Positions 51,962 to 63,759 of a stretch of 64,000 bases of DNA are shown in pieces. Source of the stretch: Tetrahymena elliotti 4EA. Taxonomy: Eukaryota; Ciliophora; Oligohymenophorea; Hymenostomatida; Tetrahymenidae. Location: assembly GCA_000231825.2 (NCBI GenBank), contig JH720293.1:1-64000 (forward strand), in the 5' to 3' direction. The position numbers and the translations under genes were made by a program. Under the pieces are notes generated by a model, which worked only from the letters and a program-made list of their open reading frames with translations, was not told where the DNA came from and made no database searches. Positions within the stretch are counted from its first letter, which is position 1. Each line of letters starts with the position of its first letter.

Positions 51962-53380
51962 TGTTAACAAAAAAATAAAAAATAACAAATAAAATTTAAT
52001 TTGATGCTCTAATAAAAATAGTAAAATGTATAATATATAATAATTCTTCATCACATATTTTGTATTTTAAGATGGATGGATGATTGATTGATTGACTTCA
52101 TATTATCTTTTTAATAAAATTAATTTTCAAAAGAAAAAATAAAGTAAAAAACTTTTTTAAAAACCAAAAATTTGAGAAAAAATAATTTTTTAAAAATATC
52201 ATAATTTGTAGCTTGTATAATTTATATAGGAGTTAACAAATTAGTGATATTTTATATTTAATAAATAGTATTTTGTGTTCAACAAATAGATCGAACACTT
52301 TTATCATGATTATAAAAAAGATGTGAGTCAAATTGTAAATATAATTCAATTATAATCAATATTTAAATTACTCTTTCTTATTTCTAAAGTCATACTTGAA
52401 AAAAAGGTTGATTGGTCCTATAGGATTTTTAAAATTTCTTTAGATCTAACAATTTTTAGACTTATAATTAAGAGAAGAACCTTCTAATAAATAAATAAAA
52501 TCAAGGCAAAAGGGATGAAGATTAAATAAAATTTTTTAGAAAATGGCCATAAAAATTTATTAAAAACTCTAATATATTTTTACCCAAAAAATTTAATTAA
52601 ATTTTTTGAATTTTAAAAAAATACATTTTAAATTTGAAAGCAAAAGAATATTTTAATTTAAATTAATAGCTAGCTCTCTCACTCATCCTGTTTCCAATTT
52701 AACACTCCATAATGAAATTACTTTCTAAATACATATTCTTGAACTAATTTTCTCTTTTACTCATAATAATACCTTTTCATCTGCAATTTCTTTACATATA
52801 ACTCATCTTAAATCACTTTTATTTCAGTTTTTGTAGGAAACCTTTTTATAATTTTTTGCTTTAAACATGGATCTAGTTTTTTTTATACATGATTGTCTGT
52901 TTGTGATATTAATAATATGCGGATGCATGAAAAAATTCCAGAAAAATCAAAATTATTATCTTCATTAAATACAAAATATATCAACCAACTTGCAAATTTA
53001 TGAATACAATTCTATCTGTAGCTTATAAATATGATATTTTTTGATACAGTAGAGGTACTCAGTGACAAATTAAATAAGCGCGCCAAAACGAAAAATGACA
53101 TTCAAAAAAAAAAAAATTTAAAGTTGTCAGAAATAAATCAGAAAATAACTTAAAAAAAATAGAGTGTAGAAACAGAACCGCTAAAATCAAAATTTTGATT
53201 TTTGAAGTTTTCAATACAATCTTGTCTATCAAGATTATCTATTTGTTAAAAATAACAATCTTTTAGAAGGATTTCATAGCTTTAAAAACTTGATTAAGTT
53301 TTCCTTGGATTATAATTATTAAATATCAAAAAATAAAAAAATTAAATTATTAAACACAAAAACAAAGCAAAAAATTATAA
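51962..53380. other. intergenic region between two plus-strand genes
   Basis: About 1.4 kb, AT-rich. It includes GATGGATGGATGATTGATTGATTG near 52073, a short degenerate tetranucleotide run. The 20-bp palindrome at 53183-53202 is upstream of the next gene. No coding signal is seen. Confidence 0.5.
53183..53202. promoter_or_regulatory. perfect 20-bp palindrome upstream of the Thr/Glu-rich gene
   Basis: AAAATCAAAATTTTGATTTT reads identically on both strands. It lies about 180 bp before the ATG of a gene with the codon use of a highly expressed message, so a binding site for a dimeric regulator is possible. A chance palindrome in AT-rich DNA cannot be excluded. Confidence 0.4.
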
Positions 53381-53962
53381 ATGAGCACCCAAGTTGAAAA
53401 CGTTGAACTCACCAACACTGAAGCCACAGTTACTGAACATGTAAAGGAAGAAAAGGTTTCTGTCTGCAAGGAAGGATCTTCTAGCTCCTTAGGTGAAAAG
53501 AGTGCTGATACTTAACCTTCTGCTGAAGAACTTTCCACTAATACTCCTACTAAGGTTGATATTACTGAAACTACTGAAACTACCAATAACACTACAACAG
53601 AAACCTCATAAACCACTGAAACTGTTACCTAAACCGTTGCTGAAACTGTTGAAGTAGCAGAAACCAAGGAAGTTACTGAAGCTGTTGAAGCCACTAATGA
53701 AACTACTACCACTACTTAAACTGCCTAAGAAATTGTTGTTGAATAAACTACTACTGTTAATACTGAAACCATTGTTGAAGAAACTACTACCACCAGCACT
53801 GAAGAAACCGAAGAAACTTTAAATAAAAAGAGAACTGCTACTGAAGCTCAAGTTGAAACTACAACTACTACTGAAACCACCAGAGTTGAAGAAGAAGTTA
53901 CTGCTGCTGAAAATACTGAAGAACCTGAATTAACTAAGAAGGTTAAGCCCTCTGATGAATGA
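53381..53962 (+). CDS. small Thr/Glu-rich acidic protein, probably highly expressed
   Basis: Single-exon frame of 193 residues, ATG 53381 and TGA 53960-53962. The protein is almost wholly Thr, Glu, Val, Ala and Gln, with repeating TET/TTET units (VTETTETTNNTTTETSQT is typical). There is no signal peptide, membrane segment or fold motif. Only two short basic patches occur (NKKRT near 147; KKVKPSDE at the C-terminus). Its codons often end in C or G (ACC, GCC, AAG, GTC), unlike its AT-ending neighbours; in Tetrahymena that bias marks abundant messages. A disordered, acidic, abundant cytosolic or nuclear protein is the reasonable reading. The function is unknown. Confidence 0.8.
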
Positions 53963-56198
53963 AAAAATAAAATATAATAAAAAGTATCTTCATTGCCTTT
54001 TTAATTAAAATGATGTTTATAGATGTATTATGTAATGAAGTATAAAATAATATTCTTTAAAAGTGCGTTTTACTTATTTATAATATATATGAGTTGATTC
54101 TAGATTATTTTCTTGAGCTATCATTATCCAATTATAATTAATTATTTTTTAAATTTTAGATATTTTTCTGGTTAAATTTCTTAATTGTTTTTACCCAACA
54201 AATTAATTCTAATCAGTATATTTTATCTAAAAAAATCTTTATTGGCAATAAATTGAAACATAAAACTTTTTATCTAATCTCAAATTATTAATTTCTCTGA
54301 CAATAATATTTCCCCAAATATGAAACATTTTTGATATTTTCATGGAAAATATTTTTTTTACTTCTTTCCAGAAAAAAAATAATTCCTTAAGAACATTAAG
54401 TCAAACACCTAAAAAATCTTAAGTTTTATCCATATTTACATTCAATAAAATTGAAAAGCAAGTCATTATTTATAAAAATAAAGCATAAAATAATTTTTTA
54501 AGATTTTTATTATTTTTTAAAGAGTAAACATTTTAAAAAATAAAATTAATAATAGACATTTTATATTTTAGTCATTGATATATTAAAAATTTATCTAAAC
54601 AAAGAAAAAAAACATTAGAATAATTTTCAGTATTTATTTGAAAAAAGCTAAATCAAAAATAAATAATTTTTTCTCAAATCAAATTTAGTAAATGTATCAT
54701 TAGCAAAAATATGAAATAAATTTTAAAGAGATTTTATATTTTTTTAAAGTATTAATGTTTGATATTTAATACTTCCTCAAATTAATAAAATTTTTCAAGT
54801 AAAACTCTGAAATAAATTTTAAGCAATATTTTATTTTTTAAATAGCAAACTCAATCTTTAACAAATTAAAAAATAAAAATAATTGATTTGTGATTGAAAA
54901 ATAAATTGCTTTCTCAAATTAATCCTCATAAATAATTTATGAAAAGAAAAAATATGAAAATTAAGTGAAAAATGAAATTATCTCTAAATAGTTTAATAAA
55001 AATATCTTCTCATAATAATTTGGTCTTTTTTTTGGATGGATGCTATTTCAAAATGGGCTCTAAATGATTGTATTTGAATTATTTGAAATGTGGAAAAATA
55101 ATTTGAACTAATAAGTAAAAGTTATAAAACTTAGTTCATATATTTATCATTTGCATTCTACCTAAATTTGATTTAGGGTATCTTTGATCATAATTTCAAA
55201 ATTAAAAATTTTGAAAAGGATTTTAACTGATATAAAATATATTGACTTAATTGACCAGTGAATTAAGTAGCTTTTTCTCCTAATTAAAAGTATTTTGTAA
55301 TTCGTTTAAGAAATGTAATATACAGAATCTGGGATGTAGAAAAATAATTTAGTTTAGCAAATTTTAGTCAAGGGCATAATGATTTTGTAAAGCCTTTTTT
55401 TTTTCTGCTAATCGAAAGTATCTTGCTCCTAGTTCATCAGATAACAGTTTTAAAATTTTAAATGTATAGAAGGGTTTTACGAAAATAAAACAATTAGAAA
55501 GTTAAATCAATTAAGTTAATTTTTAGTCTTAAATAGAATAAGAAAATATCAACTTAATGAGCTCAATGACAAATTTAAATATTTTTCTAATAAATTTTTG
55601 AAGTATGAAATAATAAATGAAACAAAAATATTTTTTTTAAGTTTCCATAAATATTTATTTATTTTTTATTTTTCTTCATTTAAATTCTTTGATTTATTTA
55701 TTAAGAAAATTTCTAAATTTTATTTTTGAAAATTTGATACTGAGATATTTGAAAATATATTTTATTCATTCTATGGACTATTTTGAATATATTTGTAATT
55801 TAATTTATTAAAAATGCTTTTGATTATATCTGCTACATTCAATTTTTTCTATTTTTGATAGGATTGTTTTTCTTTTTTAATTTGATAAATCACTTTTATT
55901 TTAGAATGCAAAACGAAATGGCACTAAATGATAAGGAATTTATCAGTAGTAAAATATCCTAATAAAAAATAGTATGTTGGCGCTCTTTTTTCATTATATA
56001 AAATGATGTAGTCATCAGAAAGTTTTATAGTATTAAAAGAAATATTAAATTACAAAATAATAATCAATCTTTCAATATTAAAAATAATCAAAATATATAT
56101 AATTTAAGAATTATAAAAACTTGATAATACATAATAATTACTAATAATATAAAGAAATCTAAAGAAATTTTTACTTAGAAAAAAGATAGTTTATAAAA
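53963..56198. other. long AT-rich intergenic region
   Basis: About 2.2 kb between two plus-strand genes, among the most AT-rich parts of the window. The phrase ATGAAATAAATTTTAA or a close variant recurs near 54710 and 54808. I see no gene or RNA. Confidence 0.5.
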
Positions 56199-58013
56199 AT
56201 GAAATTCGATTTAGAAGATAAAAAGAAGATTAGTTTGCTATGTGATCTACTCAAAGCCTTTATGAGTGGTAAATCTAATGTCTTATTTGTATGGCATCGT
56301 ATTTAGGGGTGGGCAATTTTATAGAATTAAGAATATTTAGATAATTTAGATAGCTCAAATTTAGTCAACTTATGTAATATTAAATCCCACTTCTTCAGTC
56401 ATATTTCATGCGAAAACTATGAATTTGTTTGCTTTGAGCTTGATGTTACAAACTTTGTGAGAGTACTTAAAGGTATAAAAAAACAGATTAAGAGAATGAT
56501 TTGGAATGTTGTTGATATAGATGAAACTGAAAACTAGGCATTGCTTCAACTTAATATTATTGTAGATGAAGGATAGATGGAAGTTAAAAAGCAAATTTTC
56601 TTATAGTAGAGAATGAATCCTTAAATATGTTTTGGTATTTTCCGTAATTTCTTAGAAGATAAAACATAATATCTTGAAATCAAGTAAGTATATATGAAGT
56701 AAATGAAAGATTTAAAGAAAAATGAATGTGTTTTCTTTAAATTTAATGATGATTATGTCAGCGCTTACAATAATGAAGATGAAAATAATATTAGCATAAA
56801 AAAGACTGCTCTTGAAAAGTATGACTACCCCTCTCTCATTTAAAAATATGGTGGAAAGAATCGTCTTACTATCCCACCTAATTTCCTAGTTCCTTAAGTA
56901 ATGATGGGCATTAAACTTAAAGATCCTATATAGCTTTTTATTAGCAATGATATTGTTGATGACAATATTTCAGTCTCTCTTAGAACAAAAAATGAAAATT
57001 TTAGTTTTATTTCTTAATTCAAATCAGTTATGGAGACAGATGAAGAGGATTACAACAAACAAAATCCTTTTGATATTCAAAGATAGCCATAAAATAATGT
57101 TAATTAAGATGCATAGTATACTAGGAATGCTAGAAATAATAATTAAAATGCCTATTAAGCTAATGCGCTACCAAATTAATTTAATGATTCTCAGGTTGAA
57201 CCATCCTATTACAATTAAAGAAGATAAATTTAATAATAGGATAATAATAGCGATTTCTAAAATCCTTTGAATAGCTATGGTAGTGTGCAAAGCCATATCA
57301 ATGGATTAACAAACAATATGCATTTAATAGATAACTATCATAATTAAACGATGGAAGCTGAGTAGGAGATTTAATTTAATAACAATAATTATAAAAGAAA
57401 TGATGATTACCACAAGCAATAAGTTTTTAAAATGCCTTAGGCACCTTTAAACAATACTGCTTTAAAGTAAAATAAGAAAAAGATTAATATCAATCAGGAA
57501 GTTGAACATCAGTAGAAACAATATAATAATTTGAATAATAGCTTTGCTCAATCAAACTAAATTTACAGTGTTGCCTCCTCTTAGTAAAGTAATCAAAATT
57601 TCTTGAATGAAAGTCTTCTTAATAAAAGAAAAAGTGATCAAACAAACATAACCGCAGATTTCTCAAATCTTAATTTCTTCAGAGAAAGCACCACTAAGCG
57701 TATAAAAGAGTCCAACTATGTTGAGAATCATCAAATTCCATAAAATAACCAACAATAAAATATGAATGTCTCAAGATAATAAATCCCTAATGTCATCAGA
57801 AATTCATTTGTCAACCCTCTTGTTTCTCAAGACAAATAAACAAATTAATTCTCAGTTTAACTAAATCAAAATAAAAATGAAGATGAATTTTCTATTTTTA
57901 AATCTAATTCTTACACTGGAGCACAATTCCAAGTTTAAAAGAATTAAAAAACTTCATTTTAGATTAATTAGCAACCAGCTTCTAAAACAAAATTTGATAG
58001 AACACTATTCTGA
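56199..58013 (+). CDS. folded head plus Gln/Asn-rich tail; possible Rad9/Hus1-like clamp protein
   Basis: Single-exon frame of 604 residues. The first 290 residues have the alternating strand/helix look of a compact domain: MKFDLEDKKKISLLCDLLKA, then FFSHISCENYEFVCFELDV followed by NFVRVLKGIKKQI, and SVSLRTKNENFSFISQF near 285. The remaining 310 are Asn/Gln-rich and disordered. MKF start, a strand-helix-strand unit reading FFsh...FELDVtNFvRvLK, and a long unstructured tail recall the 9-1-1 checkpoint clamp subunits. Rad9 in particular has a PCNA-like head of about 270 residues and a disordered tail. This is a shape argument only. No PCNA-family motif is decisive, and an unrelated ciliate protein is equally possible. 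Confidence 0.72.
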
Positions 58014-58458
58014 CTATGTCAAAATCAATGAATAAATAAATAAAATTGTATAAATTAATTTTATATAAAGAAGACTTATAAATAAAATACTTCAAATTTA
58101 TAAAATAAAAACTGTTTTGTGTTTAATTCAATAAAAATTGTATTATATTATTATGCATTTGTAAACTAACTTATGACTCTTTCTAATTATTTTCCAATAA
58201 TGAATTATAAGAAGCAAGCAAGCAAGCTAAATCTATTTTAAATTATGTTGAAAAAATATATTATTTGAAGTAAATTTGAGTAATTCTTTGATTAGAAATG
58301 ACACATGTGTCAGAAATTATAATTACTAAAATTAATTAAAAAGCGAATCAAGACTTAATACCAAATCAATAAATAATAAGCCAAAAGAATTTCACTAAGA
58401 TTGAAGAATAAACCACAATTTAGATTATATTCACAAGTAGTTTTATAGAATATTTAGT
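58014..58458. other. intergenic spacer
   Basis: About 445 bp between two plus-strand genes. It contains GAAGCAAGCAAGCAAGC near 58210, a short AAGC tandem run. No other feature is seen. Confidence 0.5.
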
Positions 58459-60675
58459 ATGGAGAATATATAAAGCAAAAAGAGATCCTTAGATGATCAA
58501 ACACTCTAGGATATATATAGGTAGAGTTAGGATTGCAATTTGTCTACAAGCTAAGTATTGTAGGCTAATAAATTTCTATTTCAGAAAGATTATGATGTAC
58601 TTGATATTATAGCATGTGGCAAATATAGTGTAGTTTTTAAAGCATTTAGTCTTGCTTCGAGTTGTGAAGTTGCTATTAAAGTATAAACTTGCAGAAATCA
58701 AATAGTTTTAAAAGAACTTTAAAATTAATTTAATTCATTTTAAAATAACGAGGATACTAATTTGCTTAAAATACATCAAATATGCTATGATGACTAAACA
58801 GAATTACTTTATGTTGTAATGGATCTCTGTGTAAATGGGGATTTATATCATTTTGTTAGGAGAGACTAAGGTCTAGACATAGAAATTATTTATAGCTTAA
58901 CTGCCTAGCTTATTAGATCGGTTCTTATTTTACATTAGCAAAATATTATTCACGGAGATATAAACCCTTCAAATTTCCTTATTGATTCCTCTTTTATGCT
59001 AAAAATTTCTTATCAGGGTGCTTCTAAATTTTTATATAATACTTTGAAGCACGCCTTTTACGATCCCTTCACTATTTATTATAGCTCTAAAGAATAACTT
59101 GATAAGTAAATTCCATCTGCATAATCAGATTTATATAGTCTCGGAGTAGTATTATTAGATTTAATAGGCTTAAGAGTTGAATCTTAAGTTGATGATTTAA
59201 TAAAATTGTAAAGTAGGAATGTAAATTAACTAATACTACTTAAAAGTAATATAGAAAACAAGTATCATCTGATATTTGAAATAGCCTTGAATTTGATAAG
59301 TAATATTAATAATAACCAATAAATTTTAAATTTGGATTAATCTGTTTCAATGCTATAAAAATGCTATAATAAGATAATTTCTATTTAAAATAATAACTTT
59401 TAAGATATAAATATTCACTTATCGAATGATATTTCAAATAGTAAAATAAACGAAAATTCTGAAATGAATTAGCATTTAAATAACTAACAAACTTAAAATA
59501 GCAAGTAAAATTCAACTAGAAACAACAGTTTTTTATATTTTTTATTAACAAACACATAAAGAATCTATTTTTGCTTTTATAAGAATCTAAAAAAATTGAT
59601 CCTATATTTTGTTTACTTTATCACTTTACTCTTAAATTCTTTTAAAAAGCTAAGATAAAATAAAAATTAAACTAACTCTAATTCTAATTTCACTAACACT
59701 ATGGAGGACAAAAGTGTGTAAACTTTATCAAATGATGATAGCTAAAATTGCACTCCAGCTTACAGAAAATCTAAATTTTTTGATAATAAGTTGAATTAGT
59801 GGAGTACCATTAACTCTGATAATTCTAAGCCAAATTACCCAATAGAATATGAAATAACAACATAATACTTAGATACAGAAGATGATAATTTGGAGAATTC
59901 AAAGCAAAACGAAGCAGGAAATAATAAATTTGATTTAGATAACTTACCAAGCAGTGAGTCTGATATTTCTTTGGATGAAATTATTGATGAAAATGCTATC
60001 AATAAAGATTCATAAAAAGCTAAAGGACAAAAGACCTTTTTAAAATAATAAACAACTAATGATACTCTTATATATTCTTAATCAGATAGTACTCTAGTAG
60101 AAAAAAATATTTAGTAAAGAGAAAGAAAATCTTCACAAGTAAATTCCTCTTAAATCTAATCAAAAGCTTCCTAATAAGACATAGTTTTCTTCCCTAATGG
60201 TTATTATATAGGAGAAGTCTGCTAAAAAGTACCTCACGGACTAGGAAAAATGTATTTTCACAAAGGAAATAGGTATGAAGGATCTTTTGTGGATGGATTA
60301 TATGAAGGAAAAGGAACTTACTACTATTTAGGAGGTAACAAATACACAGGAGAATGGAAAAATAATCTAAGAGAAGGCCATGGTATGTATAAATGGGCAA
60401 ATGGCACAATATATATTGGTGAGTATCTCTAAAATGCTAAAAATGGTAAAGGTACTCTTAAATTTTCTAATGGTGAAAGATATGATGGATACTTTAAAGA
60501 TAATAATTTTGATGGAAAGGGTACATATTACTACACTGATGGGGTGAGATATGAAGGGCATTTCTAAAATGGAAAAGCTATAAATGGTTAATTCTATTTA
60601 GCTAATGGACAAAAATCCGACGTTAAAAATTTTAGAAAGATTCCTGATCACAAAAAACATATAAATACAATTTGA
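58459..60675 (+). CDS. pseudokinase fused to MORN repeats
   Basis: Uninterrupted frame of 738 residues. Residues 45-330 are a protein-kinase fold: the Gly-rich loop ACGKYSVVF, the lysine in VAIKV (K74), a hinge-like VVMDLCVNGDL, the catalytic loop HGDINPSN (D167, N172), and SDLYSLGVVLLDL of helix F. The Mg-binding DFG is replaced by Y-Q-G (residues 185-187), and HRD reads HGD, so phosphotransfer is doubtful. About residues 356-397 are hydrophobic (ILYFVYFITLLLN) and could anchor in a membrane. An acidic/Gln-rich linker follows. Residues of about 580-720 hold five to six MORN repeats (GKMYFHKGNRYEGSFVDGL, YTGEWKNN, YDGYFKDN, YEGHFQNG). MORN repeats bind phospholipid or proteins at membranes. 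A shorter MORN protein starting at ATG 59701 is an alternative reading. Confidence 0.85.
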
Positions 60676-62537
60676 ATTTTGATTGATAAGAATAAGAAAT
60701 TTGAAAATATTGTATATAAATAAAATTTATCTAATAATAAATTTATTAAGTATATTTACAAATTTTTAAAAAAATAAAACATAGAAATAAGTCAATTAAA
60801 AAACAAAAATATCAAAGTAATTATTTCAAGATAGACAGTCATTTTCTAAATATCTAAAACTACTAGAAGACTTGTCATAAATCCTTTGATAATTTTTAGT
60901 TAAGTTTCAAAGAATAATCTTTAGATTTTAGATTATTCTAAAAAAAAATATCTTTTACTACAACTAATTAGTTACAAGCATTTTTAGTTTAAAATTATAA
61001 ACAACAAACCTTATATTATCAGATTATCTAATTTGATCTTTAAATTATTTTCTTCACCTACCTTTCCATTTTTTTTTCACCTTACAAATTGCTTATGATG
61101 AATATTATATTTAACTTATTCAAGTTTAAAGAAATAAAAACACAATTTAATCAGTATTTTTTTTGGAATTTTTTGTGAAGTTATTTATTAGTTCTTTATT
61201 TTATTTTATTTAAATCCCTATCCTTATTTTAACTTTATTTTATATCATCCATTTTTGATTTTGCATAGTTTTTTGTTCATACCAATTGGTTTTCTATCCT
61301 TATTTTACTACAATCCTTTTCTCTTGGTTAATTTAGGTTTTATTTTTTTTTTATGGCAATACTTAAATTTATATATATTTTCTTCATTATTTTCATCTGC
61401 TTTATCTTCTTTGTCATCTACATGATTTTTTTTTTTTTTTCTTTTTTGTTTCCCTTGTCTATATAGACAACCTCTGCTTTGATCCTAATAGGAAAAAATA
61501 TTTAATGTTATTTATCCTTGTTGAAAAAGAATGAAATAATAATGACTTTTTAATATAAATTTAGAATAGGTTATACCTCAAACAAAAGCAGACAGCCTAA
61601 ATTTTTTCTCATCTTTTACTTCATAAAAAAAAAAACTGACGGGGGGGCTATGGTTAGCTAATTTTTTTTAGTAGAAATAATATTTTAGAAAATGATAAAA
61701 CAATATGACTGCAAAATATGCTAAAACAGAATATCAATTTACAAGAGGAGAGAAAAGCTATAGCTATTTTTATTTAATATAAAAAATATTTTATTAATAT
61801 AAGACTGGTTTTCTCTTTAAAGAATTTTACTTTTATAGGATTATTTATTATATCAGTGTTTTACTTTGCACTCATTTATTTTTTTAATTTTTTTTAATTA
61901 AATATTTAATCAAAAGAAACGCAAGAAAAATGTAAAAATATCAAAAATTAAAAGATATTGTATGTAAATTAATAAGCAATATAATATAAAAAAGCTTTAA
62001 AAAAAAGAAGTGTGCATATTAAGGTAAATTTTTGTTTTATAATAAAGTAAACCTTTCAAAAATACTCATAAAATTGCTTTATTTTGACTAAAATATGAAG
62101 TATTTTTTTTCAACATAAAATATATTATTTTATTATTTTTTGAAATGATTAAAGGAAATCAATTATCATCTTCGAACTATTTTTGAAAGTAAAAAAATAA
62201 ATAAGTAAATATTTTATAATAAATATTTTTATACATTTGAGCTGCTATCCCCATTTTCACTAGATAAGTTAAGGTACAAACTTACATCAACATCTTTATC
62301 AGAATATTACTCTTTATTTTTGCAAAAATGTATCAATAATTAAATGAATGCTTAATATTAATTACAATCATAGTTATGAGAAGCTTATGTGGTATATTCA
62401 AGATCGAGATATTGAGAATTATTATAGCCATTTTAGTAAAGATTATCTTTTTAAAAAAATGTATTAATCTAATATTGAATATATTTATTTATTTACTTTC
62501 TTAACTTTCTTAGTATTAATAGGATTGCAAGTGTTGT
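60676..62537. other. AT-rich region with possible exon remnants on the minus strand
   Basis: About 1.9 kb. Two stretches read like protein on the minus strand. One is at about 62270-62440 (reading YNNSQYLDLEYTTQASHN and ending at a GTAAGT donor). The other is at about 61290-61500, following a TTAG acceptor (RIKAEVVYIDKGNKK, later CHKKKIKPKL). They may be downstream exons of the HTH gene at 62538-63376 or remnants. A run of seven G occurs at 61641-61647. Confidence 0.35.
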
Positions 62538-63376
62538 TCAAGAGGGTAGTTCTAAAAAGAGGAATTATAAGAACATGAGTTTGACTCTATGATAAAAAAA
62601 TAATATAATTAAAATTAAATAAGAATTTATTAAATTAAAATGATTAGTTTAATATTTTTTCGTTTAAAAATATCTACCTTATATTTATAAGAGGAGTTGA
62701 GCCTAATTAGGTTCAGCGATGAATTTGGAATTATAGCTATTTATTTATAATAAAAATATTGTCTCAATATTAAGTAAAAAAATAAAATAATTAAATTAAT
62801 ACTTTTATAGGAAATTTTTATAAAGCTCCATAAATTTTGAATATTCAGGGTAGTAGAAATTAGAGCTTTTTTTTTTCTACCCCCCCTCAGTCATACTTCT
62901 GATGTGAATATCATTTTATAGGAGAGATATGAATTCTCCTTTTTTTATTTTCTAAAAATTGAAGTCTTCATTCTTTTTTTTTTCATTATAGATGATCCTC
63001 ATCAAGATCTTCTCTCTCACTTCATTGGAGAGTGTGGATTTTTTACCTTTCGCTAATTTTGATAAATAAATAAGTAAAAATTAAATCGAACATAATTAAT
63101 TTAAGTACTTTAAGGTCCTTAATAATCATCTTTGATGATTCTGTAAAATTGGGCTTTTGAAATGTCAAACTCTTTTTCTATTTAAACCCTGCCTATCCCC
63201 TTGTAAAAAAAATATTAGTTTAAGGAATAAAAGGTCTTAAAAATTACTTAAGAGTGTAAATCTCTTATTTTTTGTCGGTTTTTGAGAGACTCTTCTTTAC
63301 CTAAAGCAGAGTTTGTGGTCCAACATTTACTTTTGCCTTTTTAGACTTATTTACTTTTTGGTTATTTTTCTTTCAT
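62538..63376 (-). CDS. helix-turn-helix protein resembling the Tc1/mariner-type transposase N-terminus
   Basis: Three exons close in phase: 63376-63248, 63199-63109 and 63052-62538, 244 residues. Exons 1-2 encode KNRQKIRDLHSQ joined to GIGRVQIEKEFDISKAQFYR and IIKD, a classic PRD/homeodomain-like helix-turn-helix as in Tc1/mariner and pogo transposases. Exon 3 opens with the matching linker, KGKKSTLSNEVREKILM, followed by a second helical unit. The region from about residue 145 is AT-rich and may include another intron, so the 3' end is uncertain. No DDE catalytic triad is visible here. Either the catalytic half is lost, or it lies in further exons to the left (see 60676-62537). Introns in all the right places argue for a host-like or domesticated gene rather than a fresh insertion. 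Confidence 0.55.
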
Positions 63377-63759
63377 ATTTGCTTATTGTTTTTTCTTATT
63401 TATTAGAATGATTATTATTTATCTTAATCTTTTTTAGTTTTGGAGATGAAAGGAAGGAGACTATGATGAATAATGTACAAATAAAGAAAGTTAAAGGGAA
63501 CAAACTGTAGCATACAATTTTAAGTACAAAGATATGTCTTAATTTCAACAAAAATAAAGTTTTTAGAATTACAGAATGATTTTGCAAGCAATAAAAAATA
63601 CTCTTTTTTTACATGTTTATACTATGCTTTAACTTTTTTATTTTCTTTAAAAAAAATAAAAGTGTTTTAATTAAAGAAATAAACAGTATTGATATGCAAA
63701 AACAAAAATTATACAAATAATTAATTAAAAAGCAATCAATAATCATTCTTGTTTATTAA
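63377..63759. other. intergenic spacer
   Basis: About 380 bp, AT-rich, upstream of the HTH gene and downstream of the gene cut by the right edge. It presumably contains the HTH gene's promoter. No motif is recognised. Confidence 0.5.

Noticed and set aside
52070..52100. GATG/GATT tetranucleotide run as a microsatellite or regulatory repeat
   Set aside because: Only a few degenerate units; not worth a separate call.
56680..56730. Short intron GTAAGT...TTTAAAG in the clamp-like gene
   Set aside because: Removing it creates an immediate TGA, whereas reading through keeps the frame and protein-like sequence.
56947..57270. 107-residue plus-strand frame inside the clamp-like gene
   Set aside because: It is the shadow of the main frame, which uses TAA/TAG as Gln and runs unbroken from 56199 to 58013.
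60194..60561. Minus-strand frames opposite the MORN repeats
   Set aside because: Antisense mirrors of the repetitive MORN coding sequence; the plus strand shows the repeat motifs clearly.
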